A stretch of 64,000 nt of DNA from positions 76,523,063 to 76,587,062 of the forward strand of contig OY997641.1 in NCBI GenBank assembly GCA_963921795.1, in the 5' to 3' direction. Source of the stretch: Nannobrachium achirus (taxonomy: Eukaryota; Chordata; Actinopteri; Myctophiformes; Myctophidae). Below are positions 1-11,091 of the stretch, piece after piece; the first letter of the stretch is position 1; each line of letters opens with the position of its first letter. The notes beneath the pieces are model-generated. The model was given only the letters and a program-made list of their open reading frames with translations. It made no database searches and was not told where the DNA came from. A program made the position numbers and the translations under genes.

Positions 1-690
1 CTTCACCTGGGACCCCCCAGACGGTCCCCTGAGCCTATCTCAGTACTCGCTCTGCTCCTGCTCCAGAACAATGTCATATTAGATCATAATTGAAGCAAAA
101 GTTTTTTTCTGAAAACAAAAATGAGTAGTAAGAAATACCAGGGGTCTTCCACAGGGGCTTCGGGACCCCTGGGGGTTCTCGGAGTTACTACCTAGTGTGA
201 TACGAAGTGTACTTCTTTGCTAAAATGTATTTTTTACTGCTTTGGCTTTTATATGGACCAAACTGTCAGAAAATGATGGGTGTCAGATTTTCCGGACCCC
301 CGCCCCCTTTCTGGGGGGTCAGCTATTTTAAGACATTGCAGAACAGTATGCCAGCCAGTTAATGTCCAATTTTCATAATATTAGAGTTGTTTTGAAGGTT
401 TTAAAACATTCTAAGTTCATATATTGCACTTTTGAAGCAGCCAGAATAACCTTTATGACTTTTGGTGGGGGTCTCTCCTCACCTGGGACCCCCGGAATGA
501 CCCCTGAGCCTATCTCAGTACAGTCCTTGCTCTGCTCCTGCTCCAGAACAGTGTCAAATTAGATCATAATTGAAGCATAAAAGCTTTTGTACCTGTACCT
601 AGGCTCTGTACCTGACAACAAAAATGAGTAGCTAATACCAGGGGTCTTCCACAGGGTCCGGGACGCCCGGGTGTCCTCAGTGTTACTACA
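1..690 (-). repeat. 475-bp tandem repeat units, inverted copy
   Basis: Two successive units of about 475-495 bp. The phrase GGGGTCTTCCACAGGG occurs near 147 and 643, and CACCTGGGACCCCC near 5 and 483. The same units appear reverse-complemented at 2115-2920 and continue at 24421-24580, so this block and the later one are mirror images around a LINE fragment. No coding potential was recognised. The GGGGTC-rich ends resemble hAT-type termini but no clean target duplication was found. The family assignment is open. Confidence 0.75.
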
Positions 691-885
691 GGGGGCCAGC
701 CAAACGGCTGTTTCAGTTTTGGCCCTATTCTTGCAACCAGTTCTGCTATCTATTTTTGAATAATATTAGAAACTGTTAGTTTTATTTATCCTGGGTTTAT
801 GTAGTGTACTTGATGGTTTATTAGTATTCTCAGTATTATTTACTAGTAAGATGCCTCAGGGCGCCAATTCTTTGCTATCTGGCCA

Positions 886-1245
886 GTGATGTATATCGGA
901 CCTGTTACCCATATATGGAGACCCCTGGTACCCATATATGGAGATCCATGTACTGTATATGGAGATATTGTGAGAGCCCAAACATGCTTACTCAGTTATT
1001 TGTTATGTGAAAGTCCTATGATGTCTATGACAACTGACATCATACCCTTTTATGCCCATACATGGAGATCCCTGTCTGTAGAACCAGCCACACCGATATG
1101 GGCTGTCTTGGCCATATATGGATTCTGTTTGTGTGGTATGTGGCCGATGTGGCCTCCATATATGGGCATTCCCATATGAAGTCCTGTTAGATATGGGCTT
1201 AATATTGAAGACATCAGGGAACTCCATATATGGACCTTGTCATAC
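886..1245. repeat. CCATATATGG-type motif cluster
   Basis: Several copies of the self-complementary 10-mer CCATATATGG or near variants (about 910, 931, 1125, 1156, 1224) with the usual context of this window, 'TATGCCCATA...GGAGATCCCTG'. The 960-1090 part (GAGAGCCCAAACATGC onward) recurs at about 56490-56600 and 61530-61640, so this is one copy of a longer dispersed repeat that carries the motif. Confidence 0.7.
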
Positions 1246-1499
1246 ATCTTGAATGTATGACCTCAGCATCAAAGGCTGGATTGGGGTATGTCCCTGTGAC
1301 AAACTATTATCATGTCCACTGTCCAGGGGTACTTGTACATCAAGCTGCCTCACAGAAACAGGACATAGACTCCTGCCCTATGAGCCTCAGGGCTGGGCAA
1401 GGCTTACTTATTTCCATCAACATTGGAGTCATTGGAGCACTTTGGTCCAACAACCCAGCATCTGTGATAATGCAGGGTAATGGGATGGGATTTCAGTCA

Positions 1500-2100
1500 A
1501 AGAACTTGTAGCTGCACTTCTCTATACCAACAACCTGAGGGGCTCGGACAGTGCGAGCATGGCTGTGAAGTTTGCAGACGATACTGTTCTGGTGGACACC
1601 TCAAACTGCCCTGCTCACTTTGAAGAGGAAGCAGAGAAGCTCCACCAGTCGTGTGAGGAGCACTACCTCCAGCTGAATGTGAAGAAGACCAAAGAGCTTC
1701 TCATAAGCCCCCGGAGGAAGGATGATTAACTCAACCCTGTTCCTCAGCTGACACTGGGTGGAGAGCTGGTGCCTGGAGAGGGTCAGCAGCTACAGATATC
1801 TTGGGACCACTATTGACAGTGGGTTGACTTTTAATGACAACACACAGGCCATCTTTTCAAAGTGTCAGCAGCAGACCTACCTCCTACGGAGGCTGAGATA
1901 TATGGATGTTGCCCCCCCATCCTTTGCAGCTTTTACATCTGCCATATAGAGAGCCTCCTTACCTTCTCCTTCCTGGCTTGGTAAGGGGCTCTCTCAGAGG
2001 CCAACAAGGCTAAGTTACGGAGGATAACCTCAGTGGGGTCTAAGCTCTGTGGGATGCAATGCTCTGCCCTTCAGCATCTCTACGACCAGAGGGGAGGTTG
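1500..2100 (+). mobile_element. LINE fragment, L2/CR1/jockey-like reverse transcriptase 3' part
   Basis: Plus-strand translation gives the catalytic box as VKFADDTVLV, followed by thumb-region text such as KLHQSCEEHYLQLNVKKTKE and SYRYLGTTIDSGLTFNDNT. These are characteristic of fish non-LTR retrotransposon reverse transcriptases. The copy has in-frame stops and frame changes and lacks the 5' part with the endonuclease, so it is a dead 5'-truncated copy. It lies between the mirror-image tandem units. The exact clade is a guess. Confidence 0.75.
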
Positions 2101-2114
2101 GGGTGACCAGAGAT

Positions 2115-2920
2115 TTGGCTGGCCCCCTTTAGTAACTCTGAGGACACCTGGGGGTCCCAGACCTCCTGTGGAAGACCCCTGGTATTAGCTACTCATTTTT
2201 GTTGTCAGAGCCCAGCTACAAAAAAAGCTTTTGTGCTTCAATTATCTAATTTGACACTGTTCTGGAGAAGGAGCAGAGCAAGGACTGTAATGAGTACTGA
2301 GATAGGCTCAGGGGTCATTCCAGGGGGCCCAGGTGAGGAAAGACCCCCACCAAAAGTCATACAGGTTATTCTGGCTGCTTCAAAAGTGCAATATATGGAC
2401 TTTTAAAATGAAAACAACTCTAATATTAAGAAAATTGGACATTAACTGGCTGACATACTGTTCTAAGGTCTAAGGTCCTAAAATAGATGACCCCCCAGAA
2501 AAGGGGCAGGGGTCAGGAAAATCGACAGTTTGGTCCCTATAAAAGCCAAAGCAGTAAAATAATAATAATAATAATAAGTTCAGCAAAACAAATCATTACA
2601 CTATGTAGTAACTCTGAGGACCCTCTAGGGGTCCCGAAGCCCCTGTGGAAGACCCCTGGTATTTGCTACTACTCATTTTTGTTTTCAGAGCCCAGCTACA
2701 AAAACATTTATTCAATTATGATCTAATATGACATTTTTCTGGAGCAGGAGCAGAGCGATTACTGAGATAGGCACAGGGGACTGTCTGGGGGGTCCCAGGT
2801 GAGGAAAGACCCCAAACAAAAGTCAGAAAGCTTATTCTGGCTGCTTCAAAAGTGCAATAAATTAACTCAGAATGTTTTCAAACCTACAAAACAACCCTAA
2901 TATTAAGAAAATTGGACATT
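2115..2920 (+). repeat. 475-bp tandem repeat units, direct copy
   Basis: Reverse complement of the block at 1-690. Two units start near 2137 and 2608 with 'TAGTAACTCTGAGGAC'. The second is cut at GGACATT (2920) and resumes with AACTGGCTGG at about 24426, so everything between was inserted into it. A short (AAT)n run lies at 2560-2576. Confidence 0.75.
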
Positions 2921-3248
2921 GAGTGCCAATCCCGAAATAGTTCGGCTTTATTTGCGGGTACCAGAGTGCCGATCCCGAACTAGTTCGGCTTAAAAAAATA
3001 AAAATAAAAAATAAAAAACTTTTTTTTTTTCAAAAAAAAATTTTTTCAAAAAAAAATGTTGACCCCAAAAACTGTAGTAGGCATGATAGCAATCGCGAAA
3101 TTGCATGTTTAACCCCCATAGCAACCCCATCTTTCAAACATGGCAGCCATCTTGGCAGCGATCTTTGTTAAACATAATGGCTGGTATCTCATGAATGCCT
3201 GAATGGATTTCCATTCGGATTTTTTTGTTTGAAAGCTGTGAGCAATGT

Positions 3249-3255
3249 GGACACA
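3249..3255 (+). repeat. Left target-site repeat of the giant palindrome
   Basis: GGACACA here is repeated at 24298-24304, directly outside the mirrored ends CAACACATTATC and GATAATGTGTTG. If the element is taken to begin one base later, the repeat is 8 bp (GGACACAC). The two readings cannot be told apart from sequence. Confidence 0.65.
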
Positions 3256-3480
3256 CAACACATTATCATCCTCCCTGCGTCAGACCCTTGACGTTCGGTC
3301 ATTATAGCTTTCCGCGTTCATTTGAGCAGTAGGGAGCTAGGGAGAGCTGCCATGGCGTTCATTTGAGAGGCAGGGAGAGCTGCTCACGGCGTTCATTAGA
3401 GAAGCCGTCACTCTTTCAGTCGCTCTAGTAAGGTTACCATGGCAACGCGTCAACGGCGCGCTAGGGAGCGCTCCATTGTC

Positions 3481-3554
3481 AGAACCGGGATGCTGTTTTG
3501 ATACACTCGTGTATCAAAACATACACTCGTGTATCAAAACAGCATCCCGGTTCT
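3481..3554. repeat. 74-bp near-perfect hairpin
   Basis: AGAACCGGGATGCTGTTTTG at the start is matched by its complement at the end, with TACACTCGTGTA repeated inside. The right-arm equivalent (about 24006-24075) is a few bases shorter, so this hairpin has changed since the arms were duplicated. Confidence 0.75.
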
Positions 3555-3952
3555 GCAACATGAGCTAAAACAGTGATCGTCACGTGACCGTTTCAATATT
3601 CCGGTGGTTTAGTTCTTTAGTTGGTTTAGGCATCTCCATTCAATGCATTTTTATTACATTTAAAGCCTTAGCTTTATAATGTGTTTAATTGTAGCTCCCT
3701 TCAATTAATTGCTTAGATTTTTTAATGTTCAATGCATTTCTTTCATGTATTTATTTAATCTGTCATGTATTTATTTTGAGCCAACCGAAATGACAATAAT
3801 GTAATTTGGGCCAGTGTGTTTATTCATTGTTATTTATAAAAATAAATTCTAATTTGTTATGTTTTCACAGGAAGTTCAGTCGGCGGAAGTTGCGTGCGTC
3901 GTTCACCACTGAAAACAAAAACACCCCAACGGGAGAGTATTTTTTGCAGGTC

Positions 3953-4052
3953 TTTCAGTCCGAGTGTATACAAACAGCATCTTGTTAAGACGGCCAATCA
4001 CAAGCTCCGGCTGCCTTAACCCAGTTGCTTTTTTGATACACTCGGACTGAAC
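3953..4052. mobile_element. Small MITE with TTCAGTCCGAGTGTAT ends
   Basis: TTCAGTCCGAGTGTAT at about 3955 and ATACACTCGGACTGAA ending near 4051 form inverted ends around a 100-bp unit. Its interior has a second short inverted match (TTAAG and CTTAA). The equivalent unit is in the right arm at about 23511-23610. No target duplication was worked out. Confidence 0.55.
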
Positions 4053-4321
4053 CACCTGCGGTTTCCTATCCGCTCGTGGATTCACTGGATTACTTGTTTC
4101 ACAAGAGCAAAGAAGCGTCGCTGTCGTGGATCTGCATAATAAAGCGAGTCCATTCAGGTAAGAGACAATAGGCATCATCTAGAATGACTCAATGGGGGTT
4201 TATTGTTAAAATGTTAGGCTGTTGTACAGTAGGTCTGTAATGTTTTTCTTTACCTTGAAACACATGCTAACTCTCATGCTAACTGAAAGCTATTAAAGCT
4301 AACAACAACACCTCCCTCAGC

Positions 4322-4990
4322 CAGGGACCCCTTCTTAGCTGAAGCAGGGACCCCTTAGCTGAGAGAGAGATGAAGCAGGGACCCCTTAGCTGAGAGAGAG
4401 ATGAAGCAGGGACCCCTTAGCTGAGAGAGATGAAGCAGGGACCCCATAGCTGAGAGAGAGATGAAGCAGGGACCCCTTAGCTGAGAGAGAGATGCAGCAG
4501 GGACCCCTTAGCTGAAAGAGAGATGAAGCAGGGACCCCTTAGCTGAGAGAGATGAAGCAGGGAGTGGGACCCCTTAGCTGAGAGAGAGATGAAGCAGGGA
4601 CCCCTTAGCTGAGAGAGAGATGAAGCAGGGACCCCTTAGCTGAGAGAGATGAAGCAGGGACCCCTTAGCTGAGAGAGAGAGAGATGAAGCAGGGACCCCT
4701 TAGCTGAGAGAGAGATGAAGCAGGGACCCCTTAGCTGAGAGAGAGATGAAGCAGGGACCCCTTAGCTGAGAGAGAGATGAAGCAGGGACCCCTTAGCTGA
4801 GAGAGAGATGAAGCAGGGACCCCTTAGCTGAGAGAGAGTTGAAGCAGGGACCCCTTAGCTGAGGGAGAGATGAAGCAGGGACCCCTTAGCTGAGGGAGAG
4901 ATGAAGCAGGGACCCCTTAGCTGAGAGAGAGATGAAGCAGGGACCCCTTAGCTGAGAGAGAGATGAAGCAGGGACCCCGTAGCTGAGAAA
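4322..4990. repeat. Minisatellite, about 30-bp unit, left arm
   Basis: About 22 copies of a unit reading GATGAAGCAGGGACCCCTTA followed by GCTGAGAGAGA, with small length changes in the GA stretch. The unit derives from the edge of a hAT-like repeat also seen at 13290-13340 and 61460-61510. The right-arm counterpart (22860-23225) has about 12 copies, so the array changed size after the arms were formed. Confidence 0.9.
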
Positions 4991-5319
4991 GTTTGAGAAC
5001 ACTGTTCTTTACTTCAACAGTGGGAGTTACTACTGGGGGTCCTCCAAATCTTTGAGTGATAGAAACTTTTTTTTACTCCTTTTTTATATTAACTACTTGA
5101 ACCCTAGTGTCCATATTCTGAGAACTGTAGCCCAAAATAGCAGATCTACAAGCTCACAACGCCTCAATCGGCTGTTTTTGGCAAAGAGCTTTGGTGTAGA
5201 GAGGAAAAAGAGCAGACCAAGTACAGAGTGAAAGGTCAAGTTTATTAAGTATTGACAGTTCAAGGTTCAAGTGGTTAAATATCTGAAAACACAAATTGAC
5301 ATGAAAATATACATATATA

Positions 5320-5650
5320 CATATATGGAGATCCATCTACTGTATATAGTACATGCCTTTTATGCCCATACACCCTGTTAGATATGGGCTTAATATCGAT
5401 GACATCAGGGATCTCCATATATGGACATAAAATGGTTTCTGTTAGAGTGGTTCCCATGACATCACAGCATACAATAATTTGTTATGCCCATAGGAGATCC
5501 CTATCTGACCAGCCACACAGAGAGGGGCCATGTCTTGGCCATCTGGCCAGTGATATATATCAATGACAACAGGGATCTTCATATATGGGCATAAAAGGGA
5601 TTCTGGGTTATACCCATATATGGACTTTTACATAGGTTATGTCACCCGTG
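5320..5650. repeat. CCATATATGG-type motif cluster, left arm
   Basis: Motif copies at about 5417 and 5613 plus near variants at 5318 and 5579, in the usual 'CATAAAAGGGATTCTG' context. The right-arm equivalent is 17625-17935. Confidence 0.65.
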
Positions 5651-5664
5651 ATATCACCTGTGAT

Positions 5665-6280
5665 CAGGGGTGTCGCACCAAATTCTGGGCCCTGGGTACA
5701 AGGATTCAATGCGGGCCCCCCATGAATGTTCTAGGGGGAGGGGGTTTAACCCATTTAGCCTGGGAACGCATTATTTTGCGCTTTAACAATTGAAAAATAT
5801 CATAATATCTACAATATCACAATATCTACAAGCTCACAGCGCAGCACAGAGTGCCGCGCTGCGAGCTTGTAGATCTGCTATTTTTGAAAAATCGTGAAAA
5901 TGGGACTTGTAAGGTTTTTTGAAAAACCTATGTTTCTATGTCAGTGGTGCTCAAATTGTTTTGATGTGAAGGACCCCCAAAATGATATGTTTTTGACCAC
6001 GGACCCCCATCTCAAAATATTTAGTTCCAGGGATCCCCCAGAAGCCAAATTTGAGTTACAAATGTTCACTTAAAAAATACATATATTCAAAGATTTGCAC
6101 ACGTTTTCACGACGTTTCAAAAAATAGCAGATCTACAAGCTCGCAGCGCGGCACTCGGTGCCGCGCTGTGAGCTTGTACATTTGCTATTTTTCAATAGCT
6201 AAACTATAAAATAATTAAGGCCCCTCCACCTTGGGCCCTAGTAACTCAGTCCCACTTTCCCCCCCCTTGTGACGCCCCTG
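5665..6280. mobile_element. hAT-type MITE (CAGGGGTGTC/GACGCCCCTG), left arm
   Basis: Inverted ends CAGGGGTGTCGCAC and GTGACGCCCCTG are flanked by an exact 8-bp direct repeat CCTGTGAT (5657-5664 and 6281-6288), the hAT hallmark. Length is 616 bp. It contains two copies of the dispersed hairpin (about 5813-5885 and 6120-6188). It is also in the right arm (16542-17157) and as an independent insertion at 25871-26329. Confidence 0.85.
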
Positions 6281-7444
6281 CCTGTGATGCCACAGTGATG
6301 TGAAAAGGGAACCAACCTAAAACTGTGTACACACACGTCTACACAGAGACAAGCTGTAGCATTTCTCATGGTCAATTGCGACCGAAATTCAGAATGAATT
6401 TATACTAGTCTGAATCTTCACACACGTTCTGTTTTTCTCCACAGCTGTCATGCCAGGAACACTGCGACAACAGGACCATATCCGCCCGGCTGCCTGAAGC
6501 CCACCCTCGTGTTCCAGGAATTGCTACGGCCGAGCCCTCCGACGCGACCATGTCCTGCATATTACGCTTGGATTAACAGAATTTGGTGTTGATTTGTGGA
6601 CAACGTGGAGTATTTATCTGCTTCTACGGACAATGAAAGAACCAACGTCTACCACTCTCAAGCCTCAAAGTTCCTTAACTCTTTCTCAGCCCCCTTAAAT
6701 CTGGCTCTAAGTCTCTACTGCCGGATTTTTCACTCATTTTGGGGGACGATTACGCATCGTCTGTAGAGTGTATTGCACACCACACCCATATGACTGGAAA
6801 GGCCTGCTCGCGCTCTTTCCGATACATCAAACTAGAAAATCTGTATCTTGTTCTATAGTCTAGTAAATGGCAACTTTATAAAGATTGTTTTGCTATCAAA
6901 ACAGCCTTTTTGCATAGACATTTTGAGATAAACGACTTTTTAGTATAATAAATAGAATATCTATTCATTCTACTGTGAATATACCAACTTCCATATACGT
7001 ATGGAAAGATCAATTCGCCCTCTTTACAAATCCGCCAAGTAGTAAGTTGCTATCATTTTCTATTGTTTAGAAATAGGGCTGTTTGTAGGCGATGTAATCA
7101 CCAAAACAGCTTTCTGAATACATGTTTTCGAAAGGATGCTATCAAACATAACTCTTTTCAGCCTTCTATTTTTGGCTTCAATGATGCATCAGGCAGTATG
7201 TTTTCAAACAAATGGGTAAACAAATACGTGTTTTACAGACTTTTCAAGTATAAAGGCACATTTCAGCTCAATCCCTCAAGTTATGTGGACAATAGACCTA
7301 TAAGGGCTCTGGTCCATACTGATAGCAGTGGATGCAGGCACGCCTGTCATCCACACGGCGGCGCTGTCTATCTCAGAATGCAGTCTGATGCATGTCTCTT
7401 ACATCAATAAACACACGAGCACGCAACGTGCATGTGTTTACGTT

Positions 7445-7450
7445 GTGTCA

Positions 7451-7499
<49 letters not shown>

Positions 7500-7512
7500 C
7501 CCCCCCCCCCCC
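7445..7512 (+). repeat. (CT)n followed by a C run
   Basis: Simple CT dinucleotide run of about 45 bp and then about 16 C residues. The long SLSLSL open frames here are artefacts of the repeat. Confidence 0.95.
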
Positions 7513-7684
7513 TCTGCAACGTGCAACATGCATGTGCACGCGAACATGGGCATGCGCACGCACACGTGCACTCTTACTGTTTTCTTTTTTGTTTTTCTTT
7601 ACATATCTACTGCATAGTACTGTGTTCTATTTGTCTGTCATTCAATGTTATATGAGATATATGGTTTACTATGGAAATAAGCCT

Positions 7685-7768
7685 AGTATTTTCATGGATC
7701 TCCTTTTAGTAGACCTTGTACCAGTGAATGAAACTGTACCTTTTCCTATGCAAACTTCTAATAAAGTC

Positions 7769-7815
<47 letters not shown>
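7685..7815 (+). mobile_element. LINE 3' tail with (CAAT)n
   Basis: The text TAGTAGACCTTGTACCAGTG, then CTAATAAAGTCTTC, ends in a (CAAT)n run of about 11 units. The same tail occurs at 20514-20606 and 21690-21786. A short tail with an AATAAA-like signal and a simple-repeat end is typical of a 5'-truncated non-LTR element. There is no coding part here. Confidence 0.65.
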
Positions 7816-8290
7816 TCTCTCTCCCCAACTTTCTCAGAGAGAGAGAGAGAGAGAAATTAGAGCAAGAGAGAGAGAGCAGTGTAACAGAGCGAGTGGGTCG
7901 AGAGACATAGAGAGTCTGCTACACACTCTCTCTCCCTTTTTTTTCCGCGAGAGGTAGAGAGACATATAGACACGGTGAGAGATTGCCGTCCATCCAGCAA
8001 GTCCTCAGTAGTATAGTAAAGCACTAAACTAAACCCCCCCCACCATACACATGGCTGCTGCTACGTGAATGCCGTCCATCCAGCAATCCCAGGCCTGGGG
8101 AGGACGGTCATGTACCAAATCACCATGGTAACACAAGGTAACACAAGCTGATTGGCCACACAATGGTAACCATGGTGATTTTAGTCATTCCAGGGCCCAG
8201 GACGGCTGAATCCAAGCGTCAGTGATACATATGCTCCTAATCTTGTAAAGACATTCCAGCGTCAACCTTAGCTTTTTCTGAACTGACGCC

Positions 8291-8364
8291 GCTGAGCTAA
8301 ACGCCCTGCTCGATCGGCGGTGGTCCGCGGACCACGGCCGATCGAGCAGGGCGTTTAGCTCAGC
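8291..8364. repeat. 74-bp GC-rich palindrome
   Basis: GCTGAGCTAAACGCCCTGCT on the left is matched by its complement on the right, with centre GGTCCGCGGACC and only one mismatched pair. It sits directly between a terminus TTCTGAACTGACGCC and an A-rich run. The second copy of the surrounding repeat (28437-28592) lacks it. Confidence 0.9.
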
Positions 8365-8379
8365 GAAAAAAAAAGGTAT

Positions 8380-8578
8380 GGCAAAAAAAAGGTATGGCAA
8401 AAAAAAAAAAAAAAAAGCTGTCTTTCACGCGCGCGAGGCCCGGCGTGCAAGACACCAGTCATGTTGCCATACCTTTCCAACAGGCACGATTACAGTACAT
8501 TTTATTATATTCCCCCTGTAGCCAAGGTATGTGAGCTGCCATAGCTTGCCATACCCAATTGACGCCTCTCTTTTAGCT
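8380..8578 (-). mobile_element. Dispersed repeat with GGCGTCA end, inverted copy
   Basis: Text such as GTCATGTTGCCATACCTTTC, AACAGGCACGAT and CCCAATTGACGCC matches 28437-28592 in reverse. The family carries self-complementary GGTATGGC and GCCATACC blocks and would fold on itself. Family not identified. Confidence 0.6.
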
Positions 8579-8627
8579 TGGCTTGTGAGACCTGGCTCAC
8601 ACTACCAACAACAACACTGGATCTTAC

Positions 8628-8748
8628 TTTTACTACTGTCTGTTACTACTACAAACTATGGATGGACTATACAAAAGGTAAATATAATTATGATGTGTTT
8701 TTCTGTGATCTGAGACAGTTTGTTGTGTTTGGGCTGGTGATTTGAGAC
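8628..8748 (+). repeat. Direct repeat, first copy
   Basis: About 120 bp (TTACTTTTACTACTGTCTGT to GGGCTGGTGATTTGAGA) recurs almost unchanged at 9317-9437, and its last part recurs near 9700-9760. These are local tandem duplications inside the TTAA element. Confidence 0.8.
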
Positions 8749-8789
8749 TTTACTGTGATGATCACCTCAAACAATGTCAGCTGTTGGGG

Positions 8790-8794
<5 letters not shown>

Positions 8795-8820
<26 letters not shown>

Positions 8821-9060
8821 TGGTCGAGAGACATAGAGACACGGGGAGTGAAAGATTGCTTACTGAGAGAGAGAGAGGGAAATTAGAGCAAGAGAGAGAG
8901 AGAGGTGTAGCAGAGCAAGTGGTCGAGAGACATAGAGACACGGGGAGTGAAAGACCGCTTACTAAGAAAGAGAGAGAGGGAAATTAGAGCAAGAGAGAGA
9001 GAGAGGTGTGGCAGAGCGAGTGGTCGAGAGACATAGAGAGTCTGCTACACTCTCTCTCTC
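8795..9060 (+). repeat. GA-rich tandem units of about 115 bp
   Basis: The unit 'GTGGTCGAGAGACATAGAGA' followed by GA runs and 'AAATTAGAGCAAGAGAG' is repeated two to three times (8820, 8922, 9021). A related partial unit is near 7890. Open frames of the ERERER type here are artefacts. Confidence 0.8.
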
Positions 9061-9478
9061 GTCCTGGGCCCTGGAATGACTAAAATCACCATGGTTACCA
9101 TTGTGTGGCCAATCAGCTTGTGTTACCTTGTGTTACCATGGTGATTTGGTACATGACCGTCCTCCCCAGGCCTGGGATTGCTGGATGTACGGCATTCACG
9201 GCAAGGATCAGCCATGTGTTTGGGGGGGGGGGGTTTAGTTTAGTGCTTTAGTATACTACTGAGGACTATACTTCTACAGCCGTTACAAAAAGTTTTACTG
9301 GATCGTCATGGTTCTTACTTTTACTACTGTCTGTTACTACTACAAACTATGGATGGACTATACAAAAGGTAAATATAATTATGATGTGTTTTTCTGTGAT
9401 CTGAGACAGTTTGTTGTGTTTGGGCTGGTGATTTGAGAAAAAAAAAAAATACTAGCTCTTTCTCTTTTTTCCTCTCCT

Positions 9479-9588
<110 letters not shown>

Positions 9589-10022
9589 CTCTCTCTCTCT
9601 CTCTCTTTTTATCAATCAGCCATCTCAATTGCTCTCACTCGGCTAGAATGCCAAGACGGTTCCCACAGCTCTTGTGTCTGGTGATTGTTGTGGTAATGTG
9701 ATGTGATTTTCTCTGATCTGAGACAGCTGGTTTGTGTTTGGGCTGGTGATTTGAGGCTTTCCTTTGATGTGGTTCACTCCAAACAATGTCAGAAGTTGGG
9801 GAAGGCTTTGAAGTTTAAAAAAAAAAAAAAAAAAAAAAGTGCGTAAAAGTGCGTGTCGGCTGGGAGGCTCTTGCGCAAAATTGCGTAATAGTGCGTTCAG
9901 GCTGAGAAAGAGTTAAGGATAGTACTTTGCATTCACTCATTCCTTCCCACAATATGAGAGTCCTATGGGCAGCTTGAAACGTGGGCGGGAGTACTTGCCT
10001 TGACAGACAGACTCCTCTAACC

Positions 10023-11091
10023 CAGTGGTTCTCAACCATGTGGGTCGGGACCTCCAGGGGGGTCCCCAAATTATTTTGAGGGGTCCTCAGATGATTGACT
10101 TGATGTGCAACATTGTTTTCTCACTCAACAGTAAAAAATAAATAAATAAATAAAAAAACAAGTGTATAGAGGTGTATGAACATTTCTAAAGTGACAATTT
10201 AAGGAATTTTTAATACCTCTAAAATGACAAATTAAACATTGGCCAAAATTGGTCAAATATTAGAGTCAGAAATTGTGAAAATAGCCGATCTATAGCCGCA
10301 AATTGCAACACTAGATTTTATTTTAATCGGATGAATCTAGGGTTGCAATACCTCCCATAGGCAGCCAATGCATCAAAACAGTTTCTTTGCTATCTGATTG
10401 TAATAAACAACTTCAAATTCAGCTATATTGGGGCTCTATGGAAAGCTCAGAGTGTCCTCTTTCTATCTGCAAAGTGTTTGTTTCATAAAAATCCACCGTA
10501 GACATTTTAGGAGCTACTTTCTATCAAGAAATTGGAGCAGACATGGTTTATTTTCTACGTGTTGAACTTCGGAAGCGCTCGTCTTCTATTACGCAGCGTC
10601 CCGCTGCCTCCTGCATTATGTGACATTTAGAACCAGGTGGTACACATGACTGCTGAGTGACAACTCCAGCACTTGAAGCCAATATCTTGATAGAAAGTAG
10701 CTCATAACATGTCTACGGTGGAGTATTATGAAAGAAACTCTTTGCAGATAGAACGAGGATACTCCAAGCTTTCCATACAGCCCCGATATTGGTGAGTTTG
10801 AAGTCGTTTAATACAATCAGATAGCAAATAACTGTTTTGATGCTATGCCTGCCTATGGGAGGTATTGCAACCCTAGATTCATCAGATTAAAATAAAATCT
10901 AGTGTTGCAATTTGCGGCTAGCCGATCTACATGCTCACAACGCCTCGCAACGCAAGGTGCTGTGAGCATGTAGAACTGTGTTATACAAAATGTAATGCCT
11001 CAACTCTTACTGCTTGTCAGGGTGGGGGTTCCCAGTTAAAATATGGTTATTTTGGGGGTCGCGGCCTGAAAAAGTTTGAGAACCATTGTTC
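10023..11091. mobile_element. hAT-type element (CAGTGGTTCTCAA ends), left arm
   Basis: Ends CAGTGGTTCTCAACC and TTTGAGAACCATTG, flanked by CTCTAACC and TTCTAACC, which match at 7 of 8 positions and so suggest the 8-bp duplication of hAT. It carries the dispersed hairpin, which is interrupted by a MULE-like insert. The right-arm equivalent is at about 14950-16035, so it predates the arm duplication. Confidence 0.75.
10293..10920. mobile_element. MULE-like MITE with 9-bp target repeat, left arm
   Basis: TAGCCGCAAATTGCAAC and its complement GTTGCAATTTGCGGCTA form the tips of long inverted arms (about 240 bp each). The flanks repeat GCCGATCTA exactly (10284-10292 and 10921-10929). A 9-bp duplication with long arms is the Mutator-like pattern. 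The target was the dispersed hairpin. The right-arm equivalent ends at 15765. Confidence 0.8.

Larger units (their letters stand above)
8002..9271. mobile_element. Inverted-repeat element with 200-bp arms
   Basis: 8002-8201 and 9062-9271 are reverse complements (landmarks AGCAATCCCAGGCCTGGGGA and ATCACCATGGT). The loop holds the 74-bp GC-rich hairpin, a repeat with GGCGTCA ends and GA-rich tandem units. Its edge TCCTCAGTAGTATA is mirrored exactly. No target duplication could be fixed. Confidence 0.65.

Noticed and set aside
7328-7957. 209-residue open frame
   Set aside because: Built from (CT)n, C-run and (CAAT)n simple repeats read through; no protein signal.
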